From Miscanthus floridulus (taxonomy: Eukaryota; Streptophyta; Magnoliopsida; Poales; Poaceae), in contig NC_089598.1 of NCBI RefSeq assembly GCF_019320115.1, forward strand, positions 32,197,983-32,261,982: a stretch of DNA of 64,000 bases, in the 5' to 3' direction. The notes under the pieces are model-generated. The model saw nothing but the letters and a program-made list of their open reading frames with translations, was not told the origin of the DNA and did no database searches. Shown in pieces: positions 23,366 through 34,210 of the stretch (its first letter is position 1; each line of letters begins with the position of its first letter). The position numbers and the translations under genes are program-made.

Positions 23366-26120
23366 CCAAAATACTCTTAAAATATCTAAAGTATGTAATT
23401 ATAATATCTTAATTTCTTCCTAAGGATAAAAATTCAAACACAAGATTTTCATATTTCAATTAAAACTCAAACCCAAATACAAATGAAGTTATTTTACTGT
23501 CCTTATAAAGTCTGGTTTCCAAATTTAAGTCTAGTTTCTTGAGCACTTGATTTTTCCAAGATAAATTCCTGCCAAGCCTTTGTTTGGATTTGAGCTCGAA
23601 CTCGAATCCAAACTAAACCACTACTTTTTTCCTCTAAAATGTAACGTATCTTTAGTGTTGTAGCTGTATCTAATATTGGAGAATGTCTAACTACTTGAAC
23701 TACCGAAATATGACTGATTGCATCCAATAATGAGAGCACATGAACTGTTTCAACTACCGAAATATGAAAATACATGCAAAGAATCATGAAAGATTACGAA
23801 AGTATTTTTGCAAAATACGAAGGGGGTATGGTCAATGTCGTCATCCATCATCGCAGATTCGCTGTGGTAGGGAATGGAGTTGTTGGATCGTAGGTGAGCG
23901 ATGGAGTCTACTCTTTTCTCGTTCATACGATCATACTACACCTGTAGAAAGTGAGCCCAGATCGTAGGTGAGCTTGAAAGGGCTCACATTTGGGATTCAA
24001 ATTTGTATAAATTAAAAAGGTGCCTACCTGCTCCTATTGTCAAGGCATGACACTACTGCCTTTACAGAGACAAGCTTGAACTTTTAAGATTTTTACCGGC
24101 ACGCGTCCGGATACTATGCACAGATTAGGTGTGTATTATATGATAGGGATTCGTGTTTGTCCGTACTTGCAAGTTTATAAATAGGTGAAGAATGGAGTGA
24201 TCACTGCACTGACCTTTTTACGTCGCGGTTTCACTTGCTCCTTCGGCCTAACGCTATGACCTTTTCACTTACTCAGTTTCACTTTAGCCCAAGACCAATT
24301 CCAATATAATGAACAGCTTAATTAAGTGTGTCACGTCAGCAAATAAATATTTGGTTATGATTGAAACAATCTTCACTTTAGCCCAGTCTTGTTACCAACG
24401 TACGTTTGTCATCGCCCATGCTTTGAACATTTTTGTTTCCACGTGTGACCAACTTCTCACGCACGCATACTAGGGAATCAATGAACTAATTGCACATAAT
24501 ATTAAAAAAACGATATTTTTTTCTTATTTTGTCATAATTTTAGCTGCCAAAACATGTTCCCTCACGAGGTCTCCACCATGAAAGTTGTTAGATTTTGAAC
24601 CATGATTGTTGGATTGACATAACTTGTTCTACTTTGTTGTTTTCCCTTCCATGTTGTCGATACTCGATAGTGAGGCCAAGACTTTTGGCTAGGAACACAG
24701 GAAAAGATCGATTTGGTGAGCTTGCTATGACGAGAGAACGTGCTAGCATGGAAATGTGTACAGCATGGTAGGCGAGGGAGCGGCATGGAGTCCTTCAGAA
24801 ACAGTTCAATGGTTTTATATGGCTATGCCGAGAAATTAATGTTTGGCTCAAACAGCTCTTATGCATGCATGTAATCCCTCCCTCATAGTTTCCTTGTTTT
24901 ATATCATCATAAAAATGTGGTTGTAATGTTGATTGCATTCTATAATATTACCCTTTTTATATACTTGTTCTATCTGTGTATTTGATTATCTCATTTTCCT
25001 ATATCCTTTGATAGAGACGGTTGCATCTTGATCTATAGGATCCATGTGATAGTTTTTAACCCTTTATAGTAAACTAGCAAAAATGCTCGTGGGTTGCAAC
25101 GGGGTTTAGGATCTATAATGGATGATTTGTAGTTCAAAAATTCAACAATCATGTTATATGTTCCGGCATCTTGTAACCAGATTTTATATCATGCCTTGAC
25201 ACACATTGTTCTAACGCATTGAACATGAGAGGCTTAGAGATTAATAATTATGTCATGTTTCACAATTGATCTTATGATTTTATTTCGGTCACACTGCTTT
25301 AACTCGTACATGCTTAAAAAACATAGGGTCATGGAAACGATTTTTTCTTTAAAATTAGAAAAAATAGCTAGTATACCTGTGCGTTGTTATGGATTTTTTA
25401 CTTCTATAAAAAAATAACTAATCAAGTGTCGTGATGAATTCGAGTAGTTTAGGCCAACTAATTTTACTCACAACTTATTTGATGCACACAGAGCCTGTTT
25501 GTTTAAATATTTGCCAGGTCGGCCATGGCTCTCATGCGTCTAATTTGGTTGCATAGGGTCAGGATTGCTTATATGGCCAAATATTGCCTAATAGGTTTCA
25601 GTCAAAGAGGCCCGACGTGTGCGATGCTGATAGATAGCTTTAACTCGTACAACTTGACTTAAGTTAAGCACTTGATTTTATTACAGAGTTCGTTCTTATA
25701 AAGAACCTAGCGTTTGGTAAAACAGATTCTGTTGATGAAAAAAGTGCAATGTTTATAATATTGTTTTTTCTTTTTTCAAAACATATTATATTTTCTTTTC
25801 TATTTTCTCTCTCCATCTTTTATTCTCTCGTACACCAGCAGCCCACCACCAAGTCACCACAGGACTCCACCTTATCCTCTCCCTGTCTCCCACACGCCTG
25901 ACGCCTCCAACCACGGCCGCACCACAACGCAAGAAAGAGCGGAAATTCCTAGTGACCCATTAGGTCACCGAAAAAGTTCAGCGAACTTATCACTGCTCTA
26001 ACTTTTTTTTTCTACATGCCGCTGCTGTCAGATTGAATTCTAACGGTGTCAAACTGTAGATGTTTAAAGTAAAAAATACCCTTAGCCTTAAATATATCAT
26101 TAATTTTTTTAGCATCTTAA
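23366..26120. other. Intergenic DNA, no gene recognised
   Basis: Only short unconvincing ORFs occur. A phrase common in grass repeats (actagcaaaaatgctcgtgg, 25074) and a weaker relative near 25365 suggest decayed transposon sequence. No RNA gene or promoter could be identified. Confidence 0.45.
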
Positions 26121-26345
26121 CGACTTCAAATGAAAAAACTCAATACTAGAAAGTTGTAGATCTCGTCGAGATTTATAATTTTTATATAAAAATTATCTTT
26201 ATTTAATTCCGCAAAAAAGACATAATTTGATATGATTAATATATCTTAGAAAATTATATCTTTTTTACGGTATTAAATGAAAATATTTTTTATATAAAAA
26301 TTATAGATCTCGACGAGATTTATAATTTTTTAGTTTTAAGTTTTT
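26120..26345. repeat. AT-rich inverted and direct repeat (agatctcgtcgagatttata)
   Basis: The phrase agatctcgtcgagatttata at about 26157 recurs as agatctcgacgagatttata at about 26304, flanked by ttatataaaaattat on inner sides, so the segment can fold back on itself. A relative lies at 62690-62760, and a weaker one at 58820-59030, so this is a dispersed repeat. Confidence 0.55.
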
Positions 26346-26377
26346 TTATTTGAAAAGTCCGCTGAATCTTTTTTTTT

Positions 26378-27050
26378 ATGTCTCACAGTGAATTCCCTCC
26401 CAGAAAGAAGAGGCCACGGACGCGCCGCACACCGCAGTGCCCGCTCGCCTCGCGACGCATCTCGGCCGGCCGCCTGTCTTCCTTGCGCCGCCCGGGCATC
26501 CTCGCCGCTCGCGCCGCCTGCCGCCGGCTCGAGCCTCTCCTCTCTTTGCTTCCACCCGTGGCAGCGGCCTCCTCTGGTCCTCCTCAACCCTAACTTGTCG
26601 CCATCTGCTCTGTCCGCCAGATTCTTGCGAGCTCGGAGGCGGCAGTCGCACGAGCTCGACCCTTGGAGACGGCGCGGCCCCAGGAGGAGTAGGCGGATGC
26701 ACGGCTCTGGTCTTGAAGAAGGGTGCGGGCGGCGGTGGCCGCGCGGGTTGGACCTTGCAAGACAATGCGGATGGCTGTGGCCGCCCGGGCTCAACTCCAT
26801 CCTCGGCATCCTAGGCGAGCAGGATGCGCAGCAACGCCCTCCGCGCGGCCAGGCGGCAGGCGCACCTGGCTGGCGGCGTAGGCGCTCCTGGCGGGCGCGC
26901 ACAGAAGACCTGGACGGCGGCATGGGCGCACCTAGCCGTGCGCGCGCGGGGGAGGCGACGGCACGGGCATCCTGGCCAGCGAGCGCAGAGGCCGCGGCGC
27001 GGGCGCCCCCAGCGGCCTGGAGGCGCGACCCCGTCTGATTTTGTTGATTC
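26378..27050. other. GC-rich island, coding status unclear
   Basis: The base composition rises sharply for 670 bp, with open frames in several registers on both strands (216 codons plus, 238 minus). All are rich in Arg, Ala, Pro and Ser with no recognised domain. A CTCTGTCCGCCAG sequence near 26620 could be a splice acceptor. The best guess is a captured or decayed first exon/promoter of a grass gene. Confidence 0.3.
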
Positions 27051-27318
27051 AATTCTCTCTCTGATTTCGTCTTTGATCGATACGTGTATGGATGGAGATA
27101 GAATTGATTTTTGTTGATTTTTTGTGATTGCTCTGGAGGTCGGCAGAAGAAACGATTTTGTCTTGATTTTGTGAATTTGATTTGATAAGTTGGGCTGCCG
27201 ATGTCTTGTATTTATAGTCTGGTTGGTGTCCGGTTTAAGTTAATTCGTGATTAATCTATTGGCCGGAGAGGGCTGAGCAAAATCTTGCTGTTTTTTATTC
27301 GATGTTGAGTTCTTTTTC

Positions 27319-27592
27319 GGCCCTGTTTAGCTCCTCCAAACTCATGAAAAGTGCACTATGTAAAAAGAAGATTTTTCATCACATCAAATTTATGGTACAT
27401 GCATGGAGTACTAAATATAGACGAAATCAAAAACTAATTGCACAGTTTGCTTTAACTTTGCGAGACGAATCTTTTGAGCCTAATTAGTCAATGTTTGGAC
27501 AATAATTCACAAATACAAACGAAATACTACATTAGGGAATCTTCACTATGTAAAGTTTACCTGCGCAAACTTTGCCCAACTAAACACCACCT
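27319..27592. mobile_element. Tourist-like MITE, degenerate
   Basis: It starts ggccctgtttagctcctcca and ends cccaactaaacaccacc, an imperfect inverse (GTTTAG/CTAAAC core). The interior (aaactaattgcacagtttgc, gagacgaatcttttgagcct) matches my recollection of a very common sorghum/sugarcane MITE family. The right TIR is mutated and the 3-bp duplication is not clear. Confidence 0.7.
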
Positions 27593-27639
27593 CGATTCGA
27601 TTTGCACCTTTGGCCGATTTCTTCTTTCCTTCTCTTTGC

Positions 27640-28080
27640 CCCATGCTACTATACTTAAATCTCGGCCATAAATAGGCCAGACCAAAAAATCCACTCAAAA
27701 AAATGGGCTGAAATTTGACTCTTTATTATTAAAAAAATGATTATTATTTTTAGATTTAATTACATTATTAATACATATGGAAATCAAACTACTATTTTTG
27801 TAATTTTATTCTTCAATTTAGCATTTAAAAGTTGTAATTTATGCGTGCTATTTATTTAGGTTTTTTCCCAATCCGTTTGTAGGTGAAGCTATTAATTTTC
27901 CATATTTTTTATTTAAAAAAGATTGCCTTTACTAATTGTGTGATTCAATTTTTAAATGGACCATTTATTTAGTTATTTCTCTTTCCAACTCATATGGGTA
28001 TCAAATTGTTATTTTCTTTTCTTAATTTTTCATTATGAAATTTTAATTCATTAATTGTATTAGGCAAGGTCTCTGTTTAA
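27640..28080. other. AT-rich spacer, nothing recognised
   Basis: Low-complexity AT-rich sequence without an ORF of note. Confidence 0.45.
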
Positions 28081-28087
28081 TCTTAGG

Positions 28088-28172
28088 GATGTTTGGAATG
28101 CGAGATTTTTTCTCCATTCCTACGTTTTTCCTATAAAATTGAACTGATTCCTATGAAATTCCTGCGTTCCAA
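28088..28172. mobile_element. Small foldback MITE remnant
   Basis: gtttggaatgc at the left and gcgttccaaac at the right are inverse with one mismatch. The interior (cctataaaattgaactgatt) resembles common grass foldback MITEs. Confidence 0.5.
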
Positions 28173-28920
28173 ACAGCTTTCAAATATAGTAAGTTTTAGG
28201 CCCTCTCACTCTCAGTAAACGTGATGGTTTCTTTTAATAGATAAGATGTATGTGGTTCGTGCTTAATAGAAAAGCAACGAGCAACATTGTAGGTATAGCA
28301 TAGACCGCGAGACGAAATACGGTAATCTTTAAAAAAGATCACTTCGTATATCATTTTGGTTTGATATTCCACCTTATAAGATATTTTGGTTTGATATTCA
28401 TAATGTCCAACCTATCGGTGACGGACCTAGAAATATATGTTAGCAGGGGCTTCTACTTCTTATTTTTATATTTAGTCGGTCCTTCTAAGTTTCAATGACT
28501 ATAAACTTACAGGAGGGAAAACCTTGGGAAAGGCTCCGTACCTCCGGTGGCGGTAGGTTGCTCGAGTCCAGGCTGACCTGGTACTAGATCCCCTCGTGGA
28601 TCCATCCATTTTCACAATATACGAGTCACTGCATGCAAAAGTTAGCCAAGTCGAGTCTCTTGAAGTGTTTTGATTATGATTAGTTTTTGGTGAAGAAATC
28701 CTGCAGATAGAGAAAATAGGTGTGACCACAAATAAGCCTTTTTAAATGTGACTCTTTAGTAGAAGCCTAAATTATTAGGACCCTACTCTTAGAAGTATCA
28801 TGATATAAGATACTCTGAGTGCTAGCTCCAAGGTGGCCAAGACGGGAGAAATAAGCAAGCTACTCGTATACTGTAAGCTTAGCGCGTGTGTGGTGGGATG
28901 GGGTTTTCCTTTTAAATAAC

Positions 28921-29110
28921 GAAAAAGTCTACATAACCCCTTCACAAATTACAACATGACTACTTCATCCCCAACCTATAAAATCAGGTATTTAACCCCC
29001 TCACCTTTGCAAAACCGTTCAAATAACCTCATATGGTGGTTTTGCATAGCAGTTTTACCACCCGAGCGCACTGAGGTGGACTTTGATGCTGACATGGATG
29101 ACTGACAAAT
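28921..29110. repeat. MULE-like left terminal inverted repeat
   Basis: It aligns with the complement of 54726-54915 through shared phrases such as gaaaaagtctacataacc, gactacttca, ctataaaa, tggtggttttgc and gctgacatgga. Confidence 0.8.
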
Positions 29111-29134
29111 GGACCCCACTTGTAAGTCTCCTCC

Positions 29135-29366
29135 CCTTACCTTCGCGCCGCCCCGACGCGGGGCACCGCTGCCAACGCCCGCTTCTTGGTCAACCTCCTC
29201 CGCTCCCTCACGCGCACACGACGCACATACTTGTCCCAACGCGTGCTACCCCTCTTCCGCACGCTGCACGCCTCCCTATTCCCCCGCCGCCACGCTACTC
29301 CCTGCCCGCCGTGCTCTCCATGGCCGCCTTCACGCCGTGCTCCCAGAGGACCGCCAGCTGCACGTG
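29135..29366 (+). pseudogene. PPR protein gene fragment, 5' piece
   Basis: Two interleaved frames of this GC-rich stretch give PPR-protein-like N-terminal sequence (FLVNLLRSLTRTRRTYL, VLPLFRTLHASLFPR and, after a frameshift, SLPAVLSMAAFTPCS). It breaks at the copia insertion, CAGCTGCACG|TG. The sequence resumes at 53308 with CGCGCTCGCCGCC. Joining the two sides across the 5-bp duplication keeps a QLHA-type context typical of organellar PPR proteins. It sits inside the MULE-like TIRs, so it is a captured fragment and not an intact gene. Confidence 0.65.
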
Positions 29367-29607
29367 TGAAAGCCCTAGTATGGTTTTGGCTAATTGATGA
29401 AACCTAAGTACTAACTTTTGTCATAAGTGTCATATGAGCAAGGTTGATACATACCAAGTGATGGAGCATGGTGATGAAGCCCATGGAGATGAAGATGGAC
29501 ATGTGTTGAAGATGATCAAGCTCAACTTGGAAAAGAAGAAAGAGAAAAACAAAATTCGAGATGATCAAGGCAAATGTATCAAATATGTTTTTTGTTTTGG
29601 CATTCAA

Positions 29608-30829
29608 ACCAATTTGGTTTCATGCCCGGAAGGTCAACCATGGAAGCCATTTTCTTAATAAGACAAGTTATGGAGCGGTATAGGGAGAAGAAGAAGGACC
29701 TACATATGGTTTTTATTGACTTGGAGAAGGCTTATGATAAAATACCAAGGAATGTTATGTGGTGGGCTTTGGACAAACATAAAGTCCCAATGAAGTACGT
29801 CGGGCTCATTAAGGACATGTACAGCAATGTTGTGACTAGAGTTCGAACAAGCGATGGAGACACGGATGACTTCCCGATTAAGATAGGACTACATCAAGGG
29901 TCAGCTTTGAGCCCTTATTTGTTTGCTTTAGTGATGGATGAGGTCACAAGGGACATACAAGGGGACATCCCTTGGTGTATGCTTTTCGCGGACGATGTAG
30001 TGCTAGTTGATGAAAGCCGAACAGGAGTGAATCAGAAACTGGAGTTATGGCGGGAGACCTTGGAGTCCAAAGGTTTTAGACTTAGTAGAACTAAAACTGA
30101 GTATATGAGATGTGACTTTGGCACTACTACTCGGGAGGAGAAAGATGTTAGTTTGGAAGGTCAAGTAGTGCCTAGGAAGGATACCTTTCGATATTTAGGA
30201 TCAATGCTATAGAGGGACGGGGATATTGATGAAGATGTTAGCCATAGAATCAAAGCAGGGTGGATGAAGTGGCGACAAGCGTCTGGTGTCCTATGTGACA
30301 AAAGGGTACCACAGAAGCTAAAAGGCAAGTTTTATAGGACGGCGATTAGACCTGCTATGTTGTATGGTGCAGAATGTTGGCCTACGAAAAGACGACATAT
30401 TCAACAGCTAAGTGTCGCGGAAATGCGTATGTTGCGTTGGATTTGCGGTCATACAAGAAGGGATCGAGTTCGGAACGATGATATACGTGAGAGATTAGGG
30501 GTAGCACCAATTGAAGAAAAGCTTGTCCAACACCGGTTGAGATGGTTTGGACATGTGCAACGGAGACCTCCAGATGCACCGGTGCGTAGTGGAATCCTAA
30601 GTCGGGATAGTAACGTGAAGAGAGGCCGAGGAAGACCAAAGTTGACTTGGGTAGAGGCAATAAAAGGAGACTTGAAAGGATGGAATATACCCAAAGACTT
30701 AGCCTTAGATAGGAGTGCTTGGAAGACAGCTATTCACGTGCCTGAACCTTGATTGCTTCTGTTGGGTTTCAACTCTAGTCTACCCCAACTTGTTTGGGAC
30801 TTAAAGGCTTTGTTGTTGTTGTTGTTGTT
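29608..30829 (+). pseudogene. 5'-truncated RTE-like LINE (reverse transcriptase C-terminal half)
   Basis: The open frame begins mid-domain at NQFGFMPGRSTMEAI and includes FIDLEKAYDKIP (first catalytic Asp), GLHQGSALSPYLFALV and MLFADDVVLV (FADD motif). It continues, after a TAG at 30210-30212, through AIRPAMLYGAECW and RLRWFGHVQR to a stop at 30750. Plant RTE-clade LINEs share these blocks. The 3' end is (TTG)7 at 30810-30830, an RTE-style short-repeat tail. The host LTR sequence gcattcaa (29600-29607) reappears as gcactcaa (30830-30837), a target duplication with one change. No endonuclease remains because of 5' truncation, so it cannot move. Confidence 0.88.
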
Positions 30830-31682
30830 GCACTCAAGACTCCATAGAGGGTGTGAGTGTATTAAGGATCGATAGCCGTACTATAAAGATGGGAAATCTT
30901 TGGCTAAACGGTTTATCGAGTGTCACTAGGTGACATGATTCTTGCATATGCATTTAGGAATCTAGTGTGCTAACCTTGACCCTTATAAAATGCTTTGAAA
31001 AATGCTAACACACGTGCACACAAATTCTACACTTTATGGTTAGTAAGTTGGAAGCGAGGGTGAAGCGGTTGTGGACTTAGAAAAAGAAAAAGAAAAAGCG
31101 GAGAAGGTCCATGACCAGACGCTGGCCTTGGGCCCTCGGGGTGACCAGACTCACCTTGGGCACGTCCAGTCATTTATAAGCAGCGCGGCACAACTGGCCG
31201 AGAGGGCCGAGGAGTGACCGAATGCTACCACCTGCGCGTCTGGTCACTTATTGATGCTGGCAATTGGCGGGACCAGACATGCAGGATGCGAGTCAGGTCG
31301 TGCTGACATAGGCTGTTGTTGGCTTCGTGGACGCGCGCAGAGAAGCAGTATGAGGACCGGACGCTGGGGCGCGTTAGGTCGCTTGCGACCGAACACGTCT
31401 AGTCACAAAAATCATGCTCTAGGAGCTTACTGGAACTGACCGGACTCGGTCTCGCGCGGCGTCAGGTCATTGGAGGAGCGCGCCTGGTCATCAATTAATG
31501 CACGAGCGATCGAAAACTTGACTGTTGAAGCTGGACGACTGAGGTTTGAAGGCAGTGACACGTGGACGAAGATGGTGGACCGGACGCTGGGGGTCTATGT
31601 CCGGTCACACCCATCTACGCGTTCGGTCGCCCCATGAAAATATGGAGTGAGAGCCTAACAGCTCTATTCCTTTGGGGGCGTC

Positions 31683-31690
31683 TATAAATA
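31683..31690 (+). promoter_or_regulatory. TATA box of the copia 5' LTR
   Basis: tctataaatagtgcttgg follows a GC-rich region with many GACCGGAC-type motifs. The same TATA context is found in the 3' LTR at 52659-52666 and in the solo LTR at 51520-51527, supporting a conserved U3 promoter. Confidence 0.65.
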
Positions 31691-32611
31691 GTGCTTGGCC
31701 GGCTTGGGGATGACTCTCTTAGCACTTTGACATACTTGACATCCTTGTGAGCCTAAGCAAACACCTCCCATTCATCTCCATCATTGATTTATCATCATAG
31801 TGAGATTAGGAGTGATTCCTAGTGTATTTGCTTGAGTGATTACATCTAGTGGCACTTGGGGATCGTTGTGGCTATGGAGTTCTTGTTACTCTTAGTGGTT
31901 GCCGCCACCTAGATGGCTTAGAGCAGCGGAGGAGCTTTGGCATGTGTTGGTGATTGTTTGTTGCCGGCTCCGGTGATTGTGAGGGGTCTTGTACTTTCCC
32001 CGACGGAGAGCCAAAAGGTAACTCTAGTGGATTGCTCGTGTCATTGAGTTACCTCACTTGTGGGTAGGTTCTTATGGTGTCCAATTGTGTGGACAAGATT
32101 CATACAACACCTATTAACCGCTGAACCACCAAGTGTTGGTCGACACAACGGGGACTAGTATGCCGGCAAGCACGTGAACCTCAGTAGAAAAATTGATTGT
32201 CTCTTGCCCTTTGATATTCTCCTAGTGATTGAATTGGTACTCATCTTGTGATTGGTTCACTCCTCTACGCGGCGGTATAATCATCCTACCCACTCATTTA
32301 TATTTCCGTAAACTAGTTGTAGCAAGCTCTTTAGTATAGCGAGAATTGAGAGCTTGCTTTGTAGCTTAAAATTATCTAGTGGAGCTCTTTAGTGAAGCAA
32401 GTGTGAGAGCTCTTAGTGAGTAGTGACTTAGCTATTTGTGTACCTAGTGATTATAGTAACTAGAATTATTGGATAGGTGGCTTGTAACCCTTGTAGAGCT
32501 AGAGCAAGTTTGCATTTTGCTATTTGTCATACTAATCAAATTACTCTAGTGATCTTATAGATTTTTAAATAGGCTATTCACCCCCCTCTAGCCATATTAG
32601 GACCTTTTAAG

Positions 32612-32624
32612 TGGTATCGGAGCC
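32612..32624 (+). other. Primer-binding site (initiator tRNA-Met) of the copia
   Basis: tggtatcggagcc immediately after the 5' LTR matches the complement of the initiator tRNA-Met 3' end (TGGTATCAGAGCC) except for one A-to-G change. Confidence 0.85.
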
Positions 32625-32669
32625 GTGGTCACTATTTGTTTCAAGGCTTAACAACCTTCGCTGCAAATT

Positions 32670-34210
32670 ATGGCTCAAATTATATTCAACCATGTTGGGG
32701 GCAAACCACCGTTCTTTGATGGCACATTTTTTGATTATTGGAAGAAAAAAATAAAGATGTACCTTGGATCAATCAATGACAAGGTGTGGGATGTGGTAGA
32801 GAATGAGTTTGTGATTATTGACCCTACCAATCTCACTGATAATGACAAGATCAACAAGCAATACAACACTATAGCACTCAACACCATATACAATGGCATT
32901 GATTCAAAGGTGTTTGAGCAAATCAAAGACCATGAGAAGGCAAGTGAAGTTTGGGTGAGACTAGAAGAAACATATGAGGGCACTTCAACGGTAAAAAGTG
33001 CCAAGCTCTACATGCTTAAAGATAAGCTATCAAACCTCAAGATGAAGGATGATGAGTTCATCCTGGAGATGTTCCATAGGCTACAAGTTATCATCAATGA
33101 TCTCAAGAGTTTGGATGAGAAGGTGAAGGATGAGGACTTCTCTCACAAGTTCTTGATGTGTTTGCCAAAGAGATTCAAGACATTGAGAACCATCATCTTT
33201 AGAGGTGAATTGAAGGATGTTACTCCAAATGAGGTGCTTGGTGATGTGATGACCGAGGACCAATACAATAGTGATGGTGAAGAAATTATGAAGGAGGAAG
33301 ACAAGAAGAAGAAGAGTGTGGCATTCAAGGCCGGCACTTCATCCTCCAAGAATAATAGCAAAGGGCAAGGCTAAGAAGGAATAATCAAGTGATGAAGAAT
33401 GTTCTCATGATGATAGTGATGATGAAGCACTAGCTCTCTTTGTACGCAAGTTTGGCAAGATGAAGAAGAAGAAAGGCTATGGTGCAAGGAAGAGGAGAGA
33501 TCACTTCAAGAACAAGGAGTATATGAGGTTGTGCTACAAATGCAAGAGCCCCGATCATATTGTAGCGGATTGTCCCTACAATAGTGACAATGAGGATAAT
33601 GAGAAGAAGAAGAGCAAGAAAGATAAGAAGGACAAGAAAGAGAAGAACATGACCTTCAAGAAGAAGAAGAAGGGTGGATCCTATGTTGTCACATGGGATA
33701 GTGGTGCCTCCACCGATAATGATTCAAGTGATGATGACAAGGCATCCAAGAAGAAGGCTCTAGCAAGCATTGCTATCAACAACAAGCCTTCACTATTTGA
33801 CACTCCATCATGCTTCATGGCCAAGGGCTCCAAGGTAAAATATGATGAGAGTGAAAATGATGATAGTGAAAGTGAAAATGATAGTGATGATGATGATGAT
33901 GAATTTTCAAATGAACAACTAATGAACATGCTAGAACAAGCTGACTCAATAATTAACAAGAAAAACAAGAAGTACAAAGATTTGCTAAAGAAGCTTAGTG
34001 CTCTAGAGCAATCCTTTAATGAGCTTAATGCTACTCATGAGAGGCTAGTAGAAGCCCATGAGAAGCTTGGCAATGCTCACACCAAGCTTGAAAAGGCTCA
34101 CTCCTTGCTTCTTGAACAAGAAAAGGAAAAGGTTATAGTATCATGTGATGTGGGCATAAAATGTGACATTATTGAAGATTCATTTCATGAACCTATTGTT
34201 GTTGCTCCCA
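32670..34210 (+). pseudogene. SIRE-type copia gag, 5' part (frameshifted, then interrupted)
   Basis: ATG 32670 opens a 234-residue frame with UBN2-type capsid sequence (PPFFDGTFFDYWKKKIKMYL at residues 13-32, WVRLEETYEGTSTVKSAKLY further on). A one-base frameshift near 33360 and a TAA (about 33386) break it, after which the frame from 33460 runs to the gypsy insertion at 34210. This second part has a CCHC knuckle, CYKCKSPDHIVADC (about 33535), a Lys-rich then Asp/Glu-rich stretch, and a heptad-like region (ALEQSFNELNATHERLVEAH). It continues after the gypsy element at 46971. Gag packages element RNA into virus-like particles; this copy cannot make full-length product. Confidence 0.9.

Larger units (their letters stand above)
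29367..32610 (+). repeat. 5' LTR of the SIRE-type copia (with LINE inserted)
   Basis: It matches the 3' LTR (49200-53307) from TGAAA...CCCTAG through gattggataggtggcttgta-type sequence to its end at GACCTTTTAA. Without the LINE it is about 2.0 kb. The 3' copy lacks about 350 bp corresponding to roughly 32130-32420 of this copy. Confidence 0.88.

Noticed and set aside
26388..27038. 216-codon plus frame as a host gene
   Set aside because: All registers on both strands are open in this GC-rich island and no domain is recognisable.
30810..30830. (TTG)n as an independent microsatellite
   Set aside because: It sits exactly at the 3' end of an RTE-like LINE and is explained as its tail.
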